Positions 9,467 through 17,510 of a DNA stretch of 64,000 bases are shown here, piece by piece (positions within the stretch are counted from its first letter, which is position 1; the number at the start of each line of letters is the position of its first letter). A model generated the notes under the pieces. That model saw nothing but the letters and a program-made list of their open reading frames with translations, was not told the DNA's origin and made no database searches. Source of the DNA: Flavobacterium sp. NG2 (GTDB lineage Bacteria > Bacteroidota > Bacteroidia > Flavobacteriales > Flavobacteriaceae); the NCBI RefSeq assembly GCF_034119845.1, contig NZ_CP139420.1, positions 102,001-166,000 on the forward strand, in the 5' to 3' direction. A program made the translations under genes and the position numbers.

Positions 9467-10189
9467 CGTCAGTTCGAGTGATTTTGAAAGTAGCGCTTCT
9501 CGATACATTTTGATTTATTGAGCACCCTGCTATTATTCAAAATCTTTCAAATCAAAACACTCGAAGTGACGAACATAACATTACGTATTATCGAGAACGC
9601 CGTCAGTTCGAGTGATTTTGAAAGTAGCGCTAGCGGTTTTCAAAATCGTATCGAGAACGAGAACCCGTCAGTTCGAGTGATTTTTAATAGTATGCGACAG
9701 CTTTACTATTAAAAATCGTATCGAGAACCACTTCTCGATACATTTTGATTTATTGAGCACCCTGCTATTATTCAAAATCTTTCAAATCAAAACACTCGAA
9801 GTGACAAACATGACGTATTATCGTGAACGCCGTCAGTTCGAGTGATTTTGAAAGTAGCGCTAGCGGTTTTCAAAATCGTATCGAGAACGTGAACCCGTCA
9901 GTTCGAGTGATTTTTAATAGTATGCGACAGCTTTACTATTAAAAATCGTATCGAGAACCACTTCTCGATAAATTTTGATTTATTAAGCACCCTGCTATTA
10001 TTCAAAATCTTTCAAATCAAAACACTCGAAGTGACGAACATGACGTATTATCGTGAACGCCGTCAGTTCGAGTGATTTTGAAAGTAGCGCTAGCGGTTTT
10101 CAAAATCGTATCGAGAACGAGAACGCGTCAGTTCGAGTGATTTTTAATAGTATGCGACAGCTTTACTATTAAAAATTGTATCGAGAACC
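9467..10189. repeat. Array of head/tail palindromes, 230-bp period
   Basis: The 788-base gap between the WecA-like gene and the first GIY-YIG gene is filled by palindromic elements. Heads CGTCAGTTCGAGTG start at 9467, 9601, 9666, 9831, 9896, 10061 and 10126. From 9601 a three-part unit repeats at exactly 230 bases (9601, 9831, 10061): element Ia (inner stem GATTTTGAAA/TTTCAAAATC, about 58 bp), element Ib (inner stem ATTTTTAATAGTA, about 64 bp) and an inverted element II (stem TTTTGATTT/AAATCAAAA) that ends in CACTCGAAGTGACG. The third unit is interrupted by the GIY-YIG gene. Confidence 0.93.
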
Positions 10190-10611
10190 GAGAACTATAA
10201 TCATCATTCAAACTTTTTCTTAGCCAAATTTACTAAGGAGTCATAATCTCCATTGATTAACGCTTCTTTCTTAGCTCTTGACCACTTTTTTATTTGCTTT
10301 TCTTTTTCAATTGCTAAAGTTATATCTGTAAATTCAGCATAGAAAACCAATTCAAGTGGTCTTTTATTAAAAGTATAACAAGTAGGATAAAAGCCTGAAT
10401 TATGTTTAAACAATCGATCCGTTAAATTACTAGTTACACCTGTATAGTAACTATCATCAGAACACTTTAATATGTAAACATAGGACTGTTTCATTATAAT
10501 CCGTTTTCAATATATCTATAACAGTAACAATAAGACTTCTCGATACGTTTTGATTTATTGAGCACCCTGCTATTATTCAAAATCTTTCAAATCTAAACAC
10601 TCGAAGTGACG
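10126..10611. mobile_element. Putative palindrome-bounded GIY-YIG cassette, copy 1 (486 bp)
   Basis: It runs from the head of an Ib element (10126) to the inverted head of an II element (CACTCGAAGTGACG, 10598-10611), so its ends are imperfect inverted repeats. Reading inward there is a palindrome, its tail (TATCGAGAACC, to 10189), the GIY-YIG gene, then the inverted tail (CTTCTCGATA from 10536) and the second palindrome. In gene-free units the two tails are only one or two bases apart, so 346 bases including the gene sit exactly at that junction. Mobility is inferred from the second copy at 10969-11454. Confidence 0.6.
10204..10494 (-). CDS. Small GIY-YIG endonuclease, copy 1
   Basis: 96 residues, one GIY-YIG nuclease domain of the YhbQ/UPF0213 type and little else. 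VYIL (residues 6-9) and YYTG (16-19) stand for the GIY and YIG strands; Arg27 lies in the first helix and Glu65, in EKEKQIKKW, is the probable metal-binding Glu. The basic helix (IKKWSRAKK) fits DNA binding. It starts with ATG at 10494 and ends 15 bases from an Ib palindrome tail; an II palindrome begins 42 bases upstream of the start. Function inside the cell is unknown; cutting or spreading of the flanking palindromes is a hypothesis. Confidence 0.92.
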   Translation of the reverse strand: MKQSYVYILKCSDDSYYTGVTSNLTDRLFKHNSGFYPTCYTFNKRPLELVFYAEFTDITLAIEKEKQIKKWSRAKKEALINGDYDSLVNLAKKKFE

Positions 10612-10968
10612 AACATGTCGTATTATCAAGAACGCCGTCAGTTCGAGTGATTTTGAAAGTAGCGCTAGCGCTTCTCGATACATTTTGATTTATTCAAAAT
10701 CCTACACTTATTCAAAACCTTTCAAATCAAAACACTCGAAGTGACGAACATGACGTATTATCGTGAAAGCCGTCAGTTTGAGTAATTTTGAAATAGCGAT
10801 AGCGCTTCTCGATACGTTTTGATTTATTGAGCATTCTGCCATAATTCAAAATCTTTCAAATCAAAACACTCGAAGTGACGAACGTATAGTCTTATCGAGA
10901 ACCCGTCAGTTCGAGTGATTTTGAAAGTAGCGCTAGCGGTTTTCAAAATCGTATCGAGAACGAGAACG
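10612..10968. repeat. Rearranged palindromes between the two GIY-YIG cassettes
   Basis: Head motifs at 10636, 10771 (mutated, CGTCAGTTTGAGT) and 10904. The copy at 10636 has lost its 3' arm: after the loop sequence TAGCGCTAGCG it continues directly into an inverted II element, as at 9467 and 33621. The element at 10904 is an intact Ia that precedes cassette 2 just as the element at 10061 precedes cassette 1. No gene is seen in these 357 bases. Confidence 0.85.
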
Positions 10969-11454
10969 CGTCAGTTCGAGTGATTTTTAATAGTATGCGA
11001 CAGCTTTACTATTAAAAATTGTATCGAGAACCGAGAACTATAATCGTCATTCAAAGTTTTTCTTAGCCAAATTTACTAAGGAGTCATAATCTCCATTGAT
11101 TAACGCTTCTTTCTTAGCTCTTGACCACTTTTTTATTTGCTTTTCTTTTTCAATTGCTAAAGTTATATCGGTAAATTCAGCATAGAAAACCAATTCAAGT
11201 GGTCTCTTATTAAAAGTATAACAAGTAGGATAAAAGCCTGTATTATGTTTAAACAATCGATTTGTTAGATCACTAGTCACACCTACATAATAACTCTCAT
11301 CAGAACACTTTAATATGTAAACATAGGACTGTTTCATTATAATCTGTTTTCAATATATCTATTACAGTAACAATAAGACTTCTCGATACATTTTGATTTA
11401 TTGAGCACCCTACTATTATTCAAAATCTTTCAAATCTAAACACTCGAAGTGACG
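10969..11454. mobile_element. Putative palindrome-bounded GIY-YIG cassette, copy 2 (486 bp)
   Basis: Same layout and exactly the same length as copy 1, displaced by 843 bases: Ib palindrome, GIY-YIG gene, inverted II palindrome ending CACTCGAAGTGACG (11441-11454). The matching region begins one element earlier (Ia at 10904 versus 10061), so about 550 bases are duplicated. The copies differ by scattered substitutions and no net indel. Beyond the right end the sequences diverge (AACATGTCG after copy 1, AACAAACTATC after copy 2). Confidence 0.6.
11047..11337 (-). CDS. Small GIY-YIG endonuclease, copy 2
   Basis: 96 residues, identical to copy 1 at 90 positions. Differences are D14E, T18V, N23D, D26N, S33T and K94N; all are mild except T18V within the YYTG strand, and the probable catalytic residues Arg27 and Glu65 are kept. 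The frame is intact, so both copies could be active. It has the same flanks as copy 1: an Ib palindrome after the stop and an II palindrome before the start. Little upstream space remains for a promoter outside the palindrome. Confidence 0.92.
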   Translation of the reverse strand: MKQSYVYILKCSDESYYVGVTSDLTNRLFKHNTGFYPTCYTFNKRPLELVFYAEFTDITLAIEKEKQIKKWSRAKKEALINGDYDSLVNLAKKNFE

Positions 11455-11475
11455 AACAAACTATCATTAAACCAC

Positions 11476-11539
11476 CGTCAGTTCGAGTGAATTTTCAGAA
11501 AATGCGAATAGCTTTTTCTGAAAATTTGTATCGAGAACC
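11476..11539. repeat. Single Ic-type palindrome
   Basis: Head CGTCAGTTCGAGTG at 11476, tail TATCGAGAACC ending at 11539. The inner stem is different from the neighbours: AATTTTCAGAAAA pairs with TTTTCTGAAAATT around GCGAATAGC. The same variant occurs at 15408. It ends 12 bases from the stop of the glycosyltransferase gene, so it could act in that transcript as a 3' hairpin. Confidence 0.88.
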
Positions 11540-11551
11540 ACTCCTTTACAC

Positions 11552-12694
11552 CTACCTTATCTCATTCAACATAGAGTCGAAAATACTCATATGAAGTTTG
11601 AGAAAATCCTTTTGGTCAAATTCTTTTTCTGCTTTTATTCTCGAGTAGTTTCCCATTCTTTTTCTGTCTTCTGGGGAATTAATCAGTTTTTCGATGGCAT
11701 CAGCTAGTTCTTGGACAGACTTAACAGGTACTTTATAACCATTTAATCCCTCTTCAACACATTCCCTACATCCATTGGCATCCGTGGTAACAATAGGTTT
11801 ACCCATGGCACAGGCTTCTATCAAAACAGTAGGCACACCTTCCTTATAATAGGATGGCAATACAACAATATCAGCATTTTTATAAACTTCGACCATATCC
11901 GAATGAAATCCCTCCCATTTAAGATAATCACCTTTTTCAATACTCTTTAGGTAGGTTTCAGAAACACAGTCTTTATTTCCATTATCAACCATACCTATTA
12001 ACTTAAAGCATACTTTTCCAAAATACTTTGCTTCTAAAAGTCTAGCCGCTTCTACAAATTCGCGAATTCCTTTGTCCCATAGCATTCTTGTTGGCAAAAC
12101 AACTACCAACTTATCTTTATTAACTATTTCTTGGGGTTTAAATTTCTCCAAATCTGCACCAATACCTTTGGTGAAACTAATTTTGTTTTTTGAACTTATC
12201 ACACCTAGCCTACAGAGCTCTTTGTAATCTTCCTTATTTTCAAAAAGTAGATGACTATTTTTAGTATTAAAACCAATTTTCATCAATTTTACCATTATAT
12301 ACTGCACTAATCCACCTCCTTTTTTTGAAAAATTATATCCTAATCCACAAATTGCATTAACCGTTTTAATATTTAAAAGCCTTGTTATCAAAGAACCATA
12401 AATCACTGGTTTCATCGTTACATGATATATTAAGGATGGTTTTTGTGTTTGGTATAAACGGAAAATCTTTAAAATCAATTTCAATTCAAGAAAAAAATTA
12501 ATTCTAAAACGAGAAATATCAATATTAACAAAATCAAGTCCTGAATCTTTAATTTCATTTGCCCTACCGGTATCTTTAGCAATTACAACAACTTCATAAT
12601 GTTCTTGTTTTGCTTTTTTACCAATACTAAGTCTATGCATGATATAAAACCAATCAACATTGGCAACCATCAATATTTTTTTTTTCTCATTCAT
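11552..12694 (-). CDS. Glycosyltransferase family 4
   Basis: 380 residues, two Rossmann-like halves of GT-B fold. The donor-binding half has VVLPTRMLWDKGIREFVEAA and the E-x7-E-type segment EGVPTVLIEACAMGKPIVTT. The N-terminus (KILMVANVDWFYIMHRLSIG) resembles PglA/CapM-like transferases that add the second sugar to an undecaprenyl-linked HexNAc; this fits its place between the WecA-like gene and the wzx-wzy pair, but the substrate cannot be read from sequence. Its start overlaps the stop of the polymerase gene by 8 bases. Confidence 0.9.
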   Translation of the reverse strand: MNEKKKILMVANVDWFYIMHRLSIGKKAKQEHYEVVVIAKDTGRANEIKDSGLDFVNIDISRFRINFFLELKLILKIFRLYQTQKPSLIYHVTMKPVIYGSLITRLLNIKTVNAICGLGYNFSKKGGGLVQYIMVKLMKIGFNTKNSHLLFENKEDYKELCRLGVISSKNKISFTKGIGADLEKFKPQEIVNKDKLVVVLPTRMLWDKGIREFVEAARLLEAKYFGKVCFKLIGMVDNGNKDCVSETYLKSIEKGDYLKWEGFHSDMVEVYKNADIVVLPSYYKEGVPTVLIEACAMGKPIVTTDANGCRECVEEGLNGYKVPVKSVQELADAIEKLINSPEDRKRMGNYSRIKAEKEFDQKDFLKLHMSIFDSMLNEIR

Positions 12695-14027
12695 AGACTT
12701 TTGCCCCCTTTTTATTATAATAATTCAACAATTCTATAATAAGAAGTGCTAAACCAAAACTAGAGAGTATCTTTATACTACTATATAAATCCCCTCTCAA
12801 AAGATAAAACTCAAATCCCAAAAAAATATAAAAAATCAACTTTAGTAAGGACGATATTCTCCCCTTAGCATAACGATTATCTAAAAAAGCATTAAAAAAA
12901 GTTATTATTATTAAAAATAAAAGAATGCCAAAATACCCATAATTAGCATAGCCTTCTCCAAAAAAGGGCATCGATACATTTGTATAATTATAGCCAAGTT
13001 TTTGTGCGATTAAAGTTCCTGTTCCCATGGGACGATTATTCCATTGTGATTCTTGAATAAAAAAGAAAATGCTCCCTAACAATTGCCTACCATTAGTTAC
13101 AACCTTTTCGTCTAATAAAAACACAAAATTTTGAAATGCATCAAAATGTCCAGTGTTAAATAAATGAAAATTAAAATCATAGCTTCCTTTATACACATCT
13201 CTAAAATTATTAAAGAGTGGAAACAAGACTAATAATCCAAATAAATACATTTTAATATAATACCTTTTCTCGTTTAAAATAGGAATGAACACCAAAAACA
13301 GTGGAATATAGAGTGTCGCTAATATACCTCTTGAAAGTGATGTAGGAAAACAAATTACCAAAATCATAAACAATAAAATATACGTTTTCTTATCATTAAT
13401 AGGATTTCTCAATTTATAATACATAAAACAAACAAATGGGAGAAGCTGTACCACTGATAAAATAGCATAACCCACTAATCCTAAATTAGTATTATACTTT
13501 AATCTAAATATAAAAGGTCTCGTAATTAATAAATCCCAATTGAATTTAATTAAATACAAATAAAAAACTACTGAAACTGCTGATATTCCAATGAGTAAAA
13601 TTCCATTCTCAAATTTAGAAACTGCTTTACCATTGTTTTGAACTTCAGATTTTATTTTGTCAAAATAAACATACAGGAAACGATAAAGAATCAAATAAAG
13701 AATCAAAATCCCTAATAATAGAGTAGCTCCTTTGATATAAAGAGTATCATTGATTGACTTAACGCTATCAAAAAAGACCAAATTATGTTTGAACTGAGTT
13801 GTAGGAGCAATTGAAAAGAAAAAATAATTAAAAAGGCAAAAAGTCTTGTTTAATGAAATAGGATGGGTATCAACGGATAAGAAAAGTCCATATAAAGAAA
13901 GTAACCCAATCCCTAAAAAAAGACTCAGTAGGAAGAAATTATATCGTATTCCTACATCTACATAAGTATAAACAAATGTAAACAGCATCATTATCATCAA
14001 AAAATAATTTTCCTTAATGAACTTCAC
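12687..14027 (-). CDS. O-antigen/capsule polymerase, Wzy-like (locus 1)
   Basis: 446 residues with about ten to twelve hydrophobic helices and a larger extracytoplasmic loop around residues 275-330 (DVYKGSYDFNFHLFNT, MGTGTLIAQKLGYNY). This shape and the position next to a flippase gene identify a Wzy-type polymerase that joins lipid-linked repeat units at the outer face of the inner membrane; these proteins are poorly conserved in sequence. The first codon of the long frame is GTG at 14027, overlapping the wzx stop; ATG codons at 13997 and 13991 are alternatives. Confidence 0.8.
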   Translation of the reverse strand: MKFIKENYFLMIMMLFTFVYTYVDVGIRYNFFLLSLFLGIGLLSLYGLFLSVDTHPISLNKTFCLFNYFFFSIAPTTQFKHNLVFFDSVKSINDTLYIKGATLLLGILILYLILYRFLYVYFDKIKSEVQNNGKAVSKFENGILLIGISAVSVVFYLYLIKFNWDLLITRPFIFRLKYNTNLGLVGYAILSVVQLLPFVCFMYYKLRNPINDKKTYILLFMILVICFPTSLSRGILATLYIPLFLVFIPILNEKRYYIKMYLFGLLVLFPLFNNFRDVYKGSYDFNFHLFNTGHFDAFQNFVFLLDEKVVTNGRQLLGSIFFFIQESQWNNRPMGTGTLIAQKLGYNYTNVSMPFFGEGYANYGYFGILLFLIIITFFNAFLDNRYAKGRISSLLKLIFYIFLGFEFYLLRGDLYSSIKILSSFGLALLIIELLNYYNKKGAKVYE

Positions 14028-15252
14028 TTACTTTTAATTTAAAAAAATAATACGACAACAAAGCATATAATAGCCTACCCGACACAAAGGCAATAGCCCC
14101 TCCAATTATAGTTAAAACTGGAATCAAAACACATCCTAAAACAATCATAAATAAGGTTGCTACAATGGTAATCCAACTATATAATTGATCTTCAAAATAG
14201 ACTAGTAAGCCATTAACACCATAACCTGAAATTGCGCCCATCAAAAAAGGAATCGGACTCAAATATTTGATGATATAAATTGTATTCTCAAAATCGGTTA
14301 CAGATTTCAATTTAAGCCAATGCGCAATCAAAAAAGGACTCCCAAAAAACATCACCAAACTCAAACAAAATCCAATCCCTAACAAAACCATTCTGGACGC
14401 TTTAATATTTCTTTGTTCCCTATTCACCATGGGATAAAACACCGTAGTTAAAATAGTATTTACTGTCGAAAAAGCACTGGTAAATTTTACCCCAATTTGC
14501 ATGAGTGCAACAGTATTAGGCAATCCAAATAAACCTACTAAAAAAACCATGATAACACCTGTTGTAGAGGGTAACAATAAATTGATATAGGAATTAAAAT
14601 GAGACTTTAGATAAACTCCAATTTCCCTAAATGAAAGTAATTGAACTTTGATTTTAAATTGTTTTAGAACCCCTACAAACGATAGTCCTGAAACTACAAA
14701 TAACCCAATAGCCTCAGCTACTGGAATCCATATAAAATCTTCTTTATGCTTGATAAACACTATAACTAACCCAACATAAATCAAAGTCGAAAGAAAACTA
14801 ATAAGAGTAATAAACTTCATTTTCTCCAAACCCAAAAAGAACCAACGTAGTGAAAACAAATCCCCAATTAACAACAAAGAAGCCAAAAGGAACAAATTTC
14901 GAGCTTCCTCAAATCGAGGAATAAATAGTACTAGAATAAAAATAATACAATAAGCAATCCCTATCAAAAAGAGTTTTACAGAGAAAACTTCGTTAAACAA
15001 TTGTTCAACCTTTTCTAAATTATTTTTGTTTTTTGCCAGTTCCCGAACAGCCGATAAATCAAAACCATAATTCAGGAAATTAACGAAAAACAATACCATT
15101 GCCATCGCAAAAGCATATTTTCCATAATTCTCTACCCCTACCTTGAATATTAGATAAGGAATCAACCCTAAAGTCAATGCTAATTCCAATCCTTTTACTG
15201 TAAATAAGGAAATTAGATTTTGAGAGAAATGGTATATTTTTTTTTTATTCAA
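14014..15252 (-). CDS. Wzx-type polysaccharide flippase (locus 1)
   Basis: 412 residues with about twelve membrane helices, of the MATE/PST superfamily that moves undecaprenyl-linked repeat units across the inner membrane. Early features fit RfbX-type proteins (KVGVENYGKYAFAMA, NYGFDLSAVRELAKNKN). The start is TTG at 15252: an in-frame stop lies two codons upstream and the next Met is about 50 residues in. It overlaps the wzy gene by 14 bases. Upstream lies a 1.3-kb palindrome array, so its promoter must lie in or beyond that array. Confidence 0.9.
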   Translation of the reverse strand: MNKKKIYHFSQNLISLFTVKGLELALTLGLIPYLIFKVGVENYGKYAFAMAMVLFFVNFLNYGFDLSAVRELAKNKNNLEKVEQLFNEVFSVKLFLIGIAYCIIFILVLFIPRFEEARNLFLLASLLLIGDLFSLRWFFLGLEKMKFITLISFLSTLIYVGLVIVFIKHKEDFIWIPVAEAIGLFVVSGLSFVGVLKQFKIKVQLLSFREIGVYLKSHFNSYINLLLPSTTGVIMVFLVGLFGLPNTVALMQIGVKFTSAFSTVNTILTTVFYPMVNREQRNIKASRMVLLGIGFCLSLVMFFGSPFLIAHWLKLKSVTDFENTIYIIKYLSPIPFLMGAISGYGVNGLLVYFEDQLYSWITIVATLFMIVLGCVLIPVLTIIGGAIAFVSGRLLYALLSYYFFKLKVSEVH

Positions 15253-15283
15253 TGGTTATTATAATAAATGAATCAAATTACAC

Positions 15284-16597
15284 CAGTTCGAGTGATTTTA
15301 AAAGTAGCACTTCTCGATACATTTTGATTTATTCAAAATCCTACACTTATTCAAAATCTTGCAAATCAAAACACTCGAAGTGACGAACATGTCGTGTTAT
15401 TTAGCACCGTCAGTTCGAGTGAATTTTCAGAAAATGCGAATAGCTTTTTCTGAAAATTTGTATCGAGAACCACTTCTCGATACATTTTGATTTATTCAAA
15501 ATCCTACTCTTATTCAAAATCTTGCAAATCAAAATACTCGAAGTGACGAACATGTCGTGTTATTTAGCACCGTCAGTTCGAGTGATTTTGAAAAAAGCGC
15601 TAGCGGTTTTCAAAATCGTATCGAGAACCACTTCTCGATACATTTTGATTTATTGAACATCCTGCCATTATTCAAAATCTTGCAAATCAAAACACTCGAA
15701 GTGACGAACATGTCGTGTCATTTAGCACCGTCAGTTCGAGTGATTTTGAAAGTAGCGCTAGCGGTTTTCAAAATCGTATCGAGAACCACTTCTCGATACA
15801 TTTTGATTTATTGGGCATGCTGATATTATTCAAAATCTTGCAAATCAAAACACTCGAAGTGACGAACGCATAATCGTATCAAGAACGCGTCAGTTCGAGT
15901 GATTTTGAAAGTAGCGCTAGCGGTTTTCAAAATCGTATCGAGAACCACTTCTCGATACATTTTGATTTATTGGGCATGCTGATATTATTCAAAATCTTGC
16001 AAATCAAAACACTCGAAGTGACGAACAAACTATCATTAAACCACCGTCAGTTCGAGTGATTTTGAAAGTAGCGCTAGCGGTTTTCAAAATCGTATCGAGA
16101 ACCACTTCTCGATACATTTTGATTTATTGAACATCCTGCCATTATTCAAAATCTTGCAAATCAAAACACTCGAAGTGACGAACATGTCGTGTTATTTAGC
16201 ACCGTCAGTTCGAGTGATTTTGAAAAAAGCGACAGCATTTTTCAAAATTATATCGAGAACCACTTCTCGATACATTTTGATTTATTGAATATTCTGCTAT
16301 TATTCAAAATCTTGCAAATCAAAACACTCGAAGTGACGAATATATCGTATTATCGAGAACGCGTCAGTTCGAGTGATTTTGAAAGTAGCGCTAGCGGTTT
16401 TCAAAATCGTATCGAGAACCGCTTCTCGATACATTTTGATTTATTGAACATCCTGCCATTATTCAAAATCTTGCAAATCAAAACACTCGAAGTGACGAAC
16501 GTATCATCTTAACGTGAACCCGTCAGTTCGAGTGATTTTGAAAAAAGCGACAGCATTTTTCAAAATTGTATCGAGAACCGAGAACCGAGAACAGAGA
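15284..16597. repeat. Array of inverted palindrome pairs, about 158-bp period
   Basis: Fills the 1.35-kb gap between wzx and the reductase gene. Heads CGTCAGTTCGAGTG start at 15408, 15571, 15729, 15888, 16045, 16203, 16362 and 16521, spaced 157-163 bases; a head-truncated copy is at 15284. Each unit is a forward element (Ia; Ic at 15408; an AAAAAAGCGACAGC loop variant at 16203 and 16521), CCA or CCG, then an inverted II element ending CACTCGAAGTGACG, then a 22-23-base spacer. Several spacers are identical (GAACATGTCGTGTTATTTAG). The array ends in short CGAGAAC repeats. Confidence 0.93.
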
Positions 16598-16598
16598 A

Positions 16599-17510
16599 CT
16601 ACTTCCTAAACGACTGAAACGTTTTTATCAACCCTTCTCGTGAAGACAAAGGCAACTCAATCCCTAATGCTTTTTTAATTTTAGCATTGCTAACTACATA
16701 ATTTTCAGTGAGTTTTTGCAAACGCTCTGAATTAATCGGTAATGGTGCTATATCACCCAGTTTAGCAATAGCCTTAATAACTAATTGTGGAACAGCCAAA
16801 ATAGTGGCTTTTCTCTCCAACGACTCTCCTGCCAGACTTACTATATCGGTTGTTGCTAACGAAAAATCATCTGCTATATTGTAAATCCCTGAAGGAACTT
16901 TTTTTTGCAATAACTGTTCGATCACAAAACAAAGATTATCAACACTCAAAAAAGAGCGTTCATTTTTGTATGCACCTAAAGGATAAGGAATCCCTTTGGC
17001 GACAATACTATATAATAAATTCAAATTTCCTTTATTCCCTGGGCCGTGAATCATACAAGGACGTAAGATATACACTTCCTTATCTTCAGGCAGATTTTGC
17101 ATGATGTATTCTTCGGCCTTTAACTTCGATTTTCCGTAAACTGTTACAGGCTTAGGCACTACATTTTCGTCCAAAATACCTTCAACTTCATCTGCCGCAG
17201 CTTTTACAGAACTGATGTAAATGAATTTTTGAGCCGTTGATTGTACAAAATGATCGTATAATTTTTTGGTCAATTCATAATTGACCTCATAATACGCCGC
17301 ATCATCAGCTGTCTTTTTTAAATCATGGGCTTTTCCAGCTAGATGCACTATCGCATCATAGGAATTATTACCTTGAAAAAATTCAGTATAGGATAAACTT
17401 TCAGGACTTGTTACTCTTGAAATCCCTTTTAATTGATAGTCTTTTTTTAAAAAATGGTTCAGATTTTGCCCTACAAAACCTGTGATACCTGTGATGTAGA
17501 TGTTTTTCAT
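16599..17510 (-). CDS. NAD-dependent sugar epimerase/reductase, WbpV-like
   Basis: 303-residue extended SDR: TGITGFVGQNLNHF at the N-terminus, LAGKAHD, YISSVKA and catalytic YGKSKLKAEEY, then RPCMIHGPGNKGN. These features match the WbpV/WreQ/FnlB-type group that reduces UDP-4-keto-6-deoxy-GlcNAc to UDP-QuiNAc (or makes UDP-FucNAc with partners). The CapD-like dehydratase and WecA/WbpL-like transferase needed for this route are both in the window. A plain UDP-GlcNAc 4-epimerase is the alternative. The stop lies only a few bases from the palindrome array. Confidence 0.82.
   Translation of the reverse strand: MKNIYITGITGFVGQNLNHFLKKDYQLKGISRVTSPESLSYTEFFQGNNSYDAIVHLAGKAHDLKKTADDAAYYEVNYELTKKLYDHFVQSTAQKFIYISSVKAAADEVEGILDENVVPKPVTVYGKSKLKAEEYIMQNLPEDKEVYILRPCMIHGPGNKGNLNLLYSIVAKGIPYPLGAYKNERSFLSVDNLCFVIEQLLQKKVPSGIYNIADDFSLATTDIVSLAGESLERKATILAVPQLVIKAIAKLGDIAPLPINSERLQKLTENYVVSNAKIKKALGIELPLSSREGLIKTFQSFRK

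Noticed and set aside
9518..9712. Plus-strand frame of 64 residues in the first palindrome array
   Set aside because: Same repeat-derived peptide as in the other arrays, with no independent support.
9467..11539. Integron-type cassette array, because small genes alternate with imperfect palindromes
   Set aside because: No attC core sites (GTTRRRY) bound the elements, no integrase is seen, the two genes are copies of one another, and the palindromes occur mostly without any gene.
15557..16512. Plus-strand open frames at 15557-15823 and 16189-16512 with a repeated SSDFEKSASGFQNRIEN-type peptide
   Set aside because: They are translations of the palindrome units; the repeat period and the inverted repeats explain them completely, and they have no start context or homologous domain.
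15408..16597. CRISPR array, because of regularly spaced repeats with 22-23-base spacers
   Set aside because: The repeated part is about 136 bases with inverted halves, several spacers are identical, and no cas gene is present.
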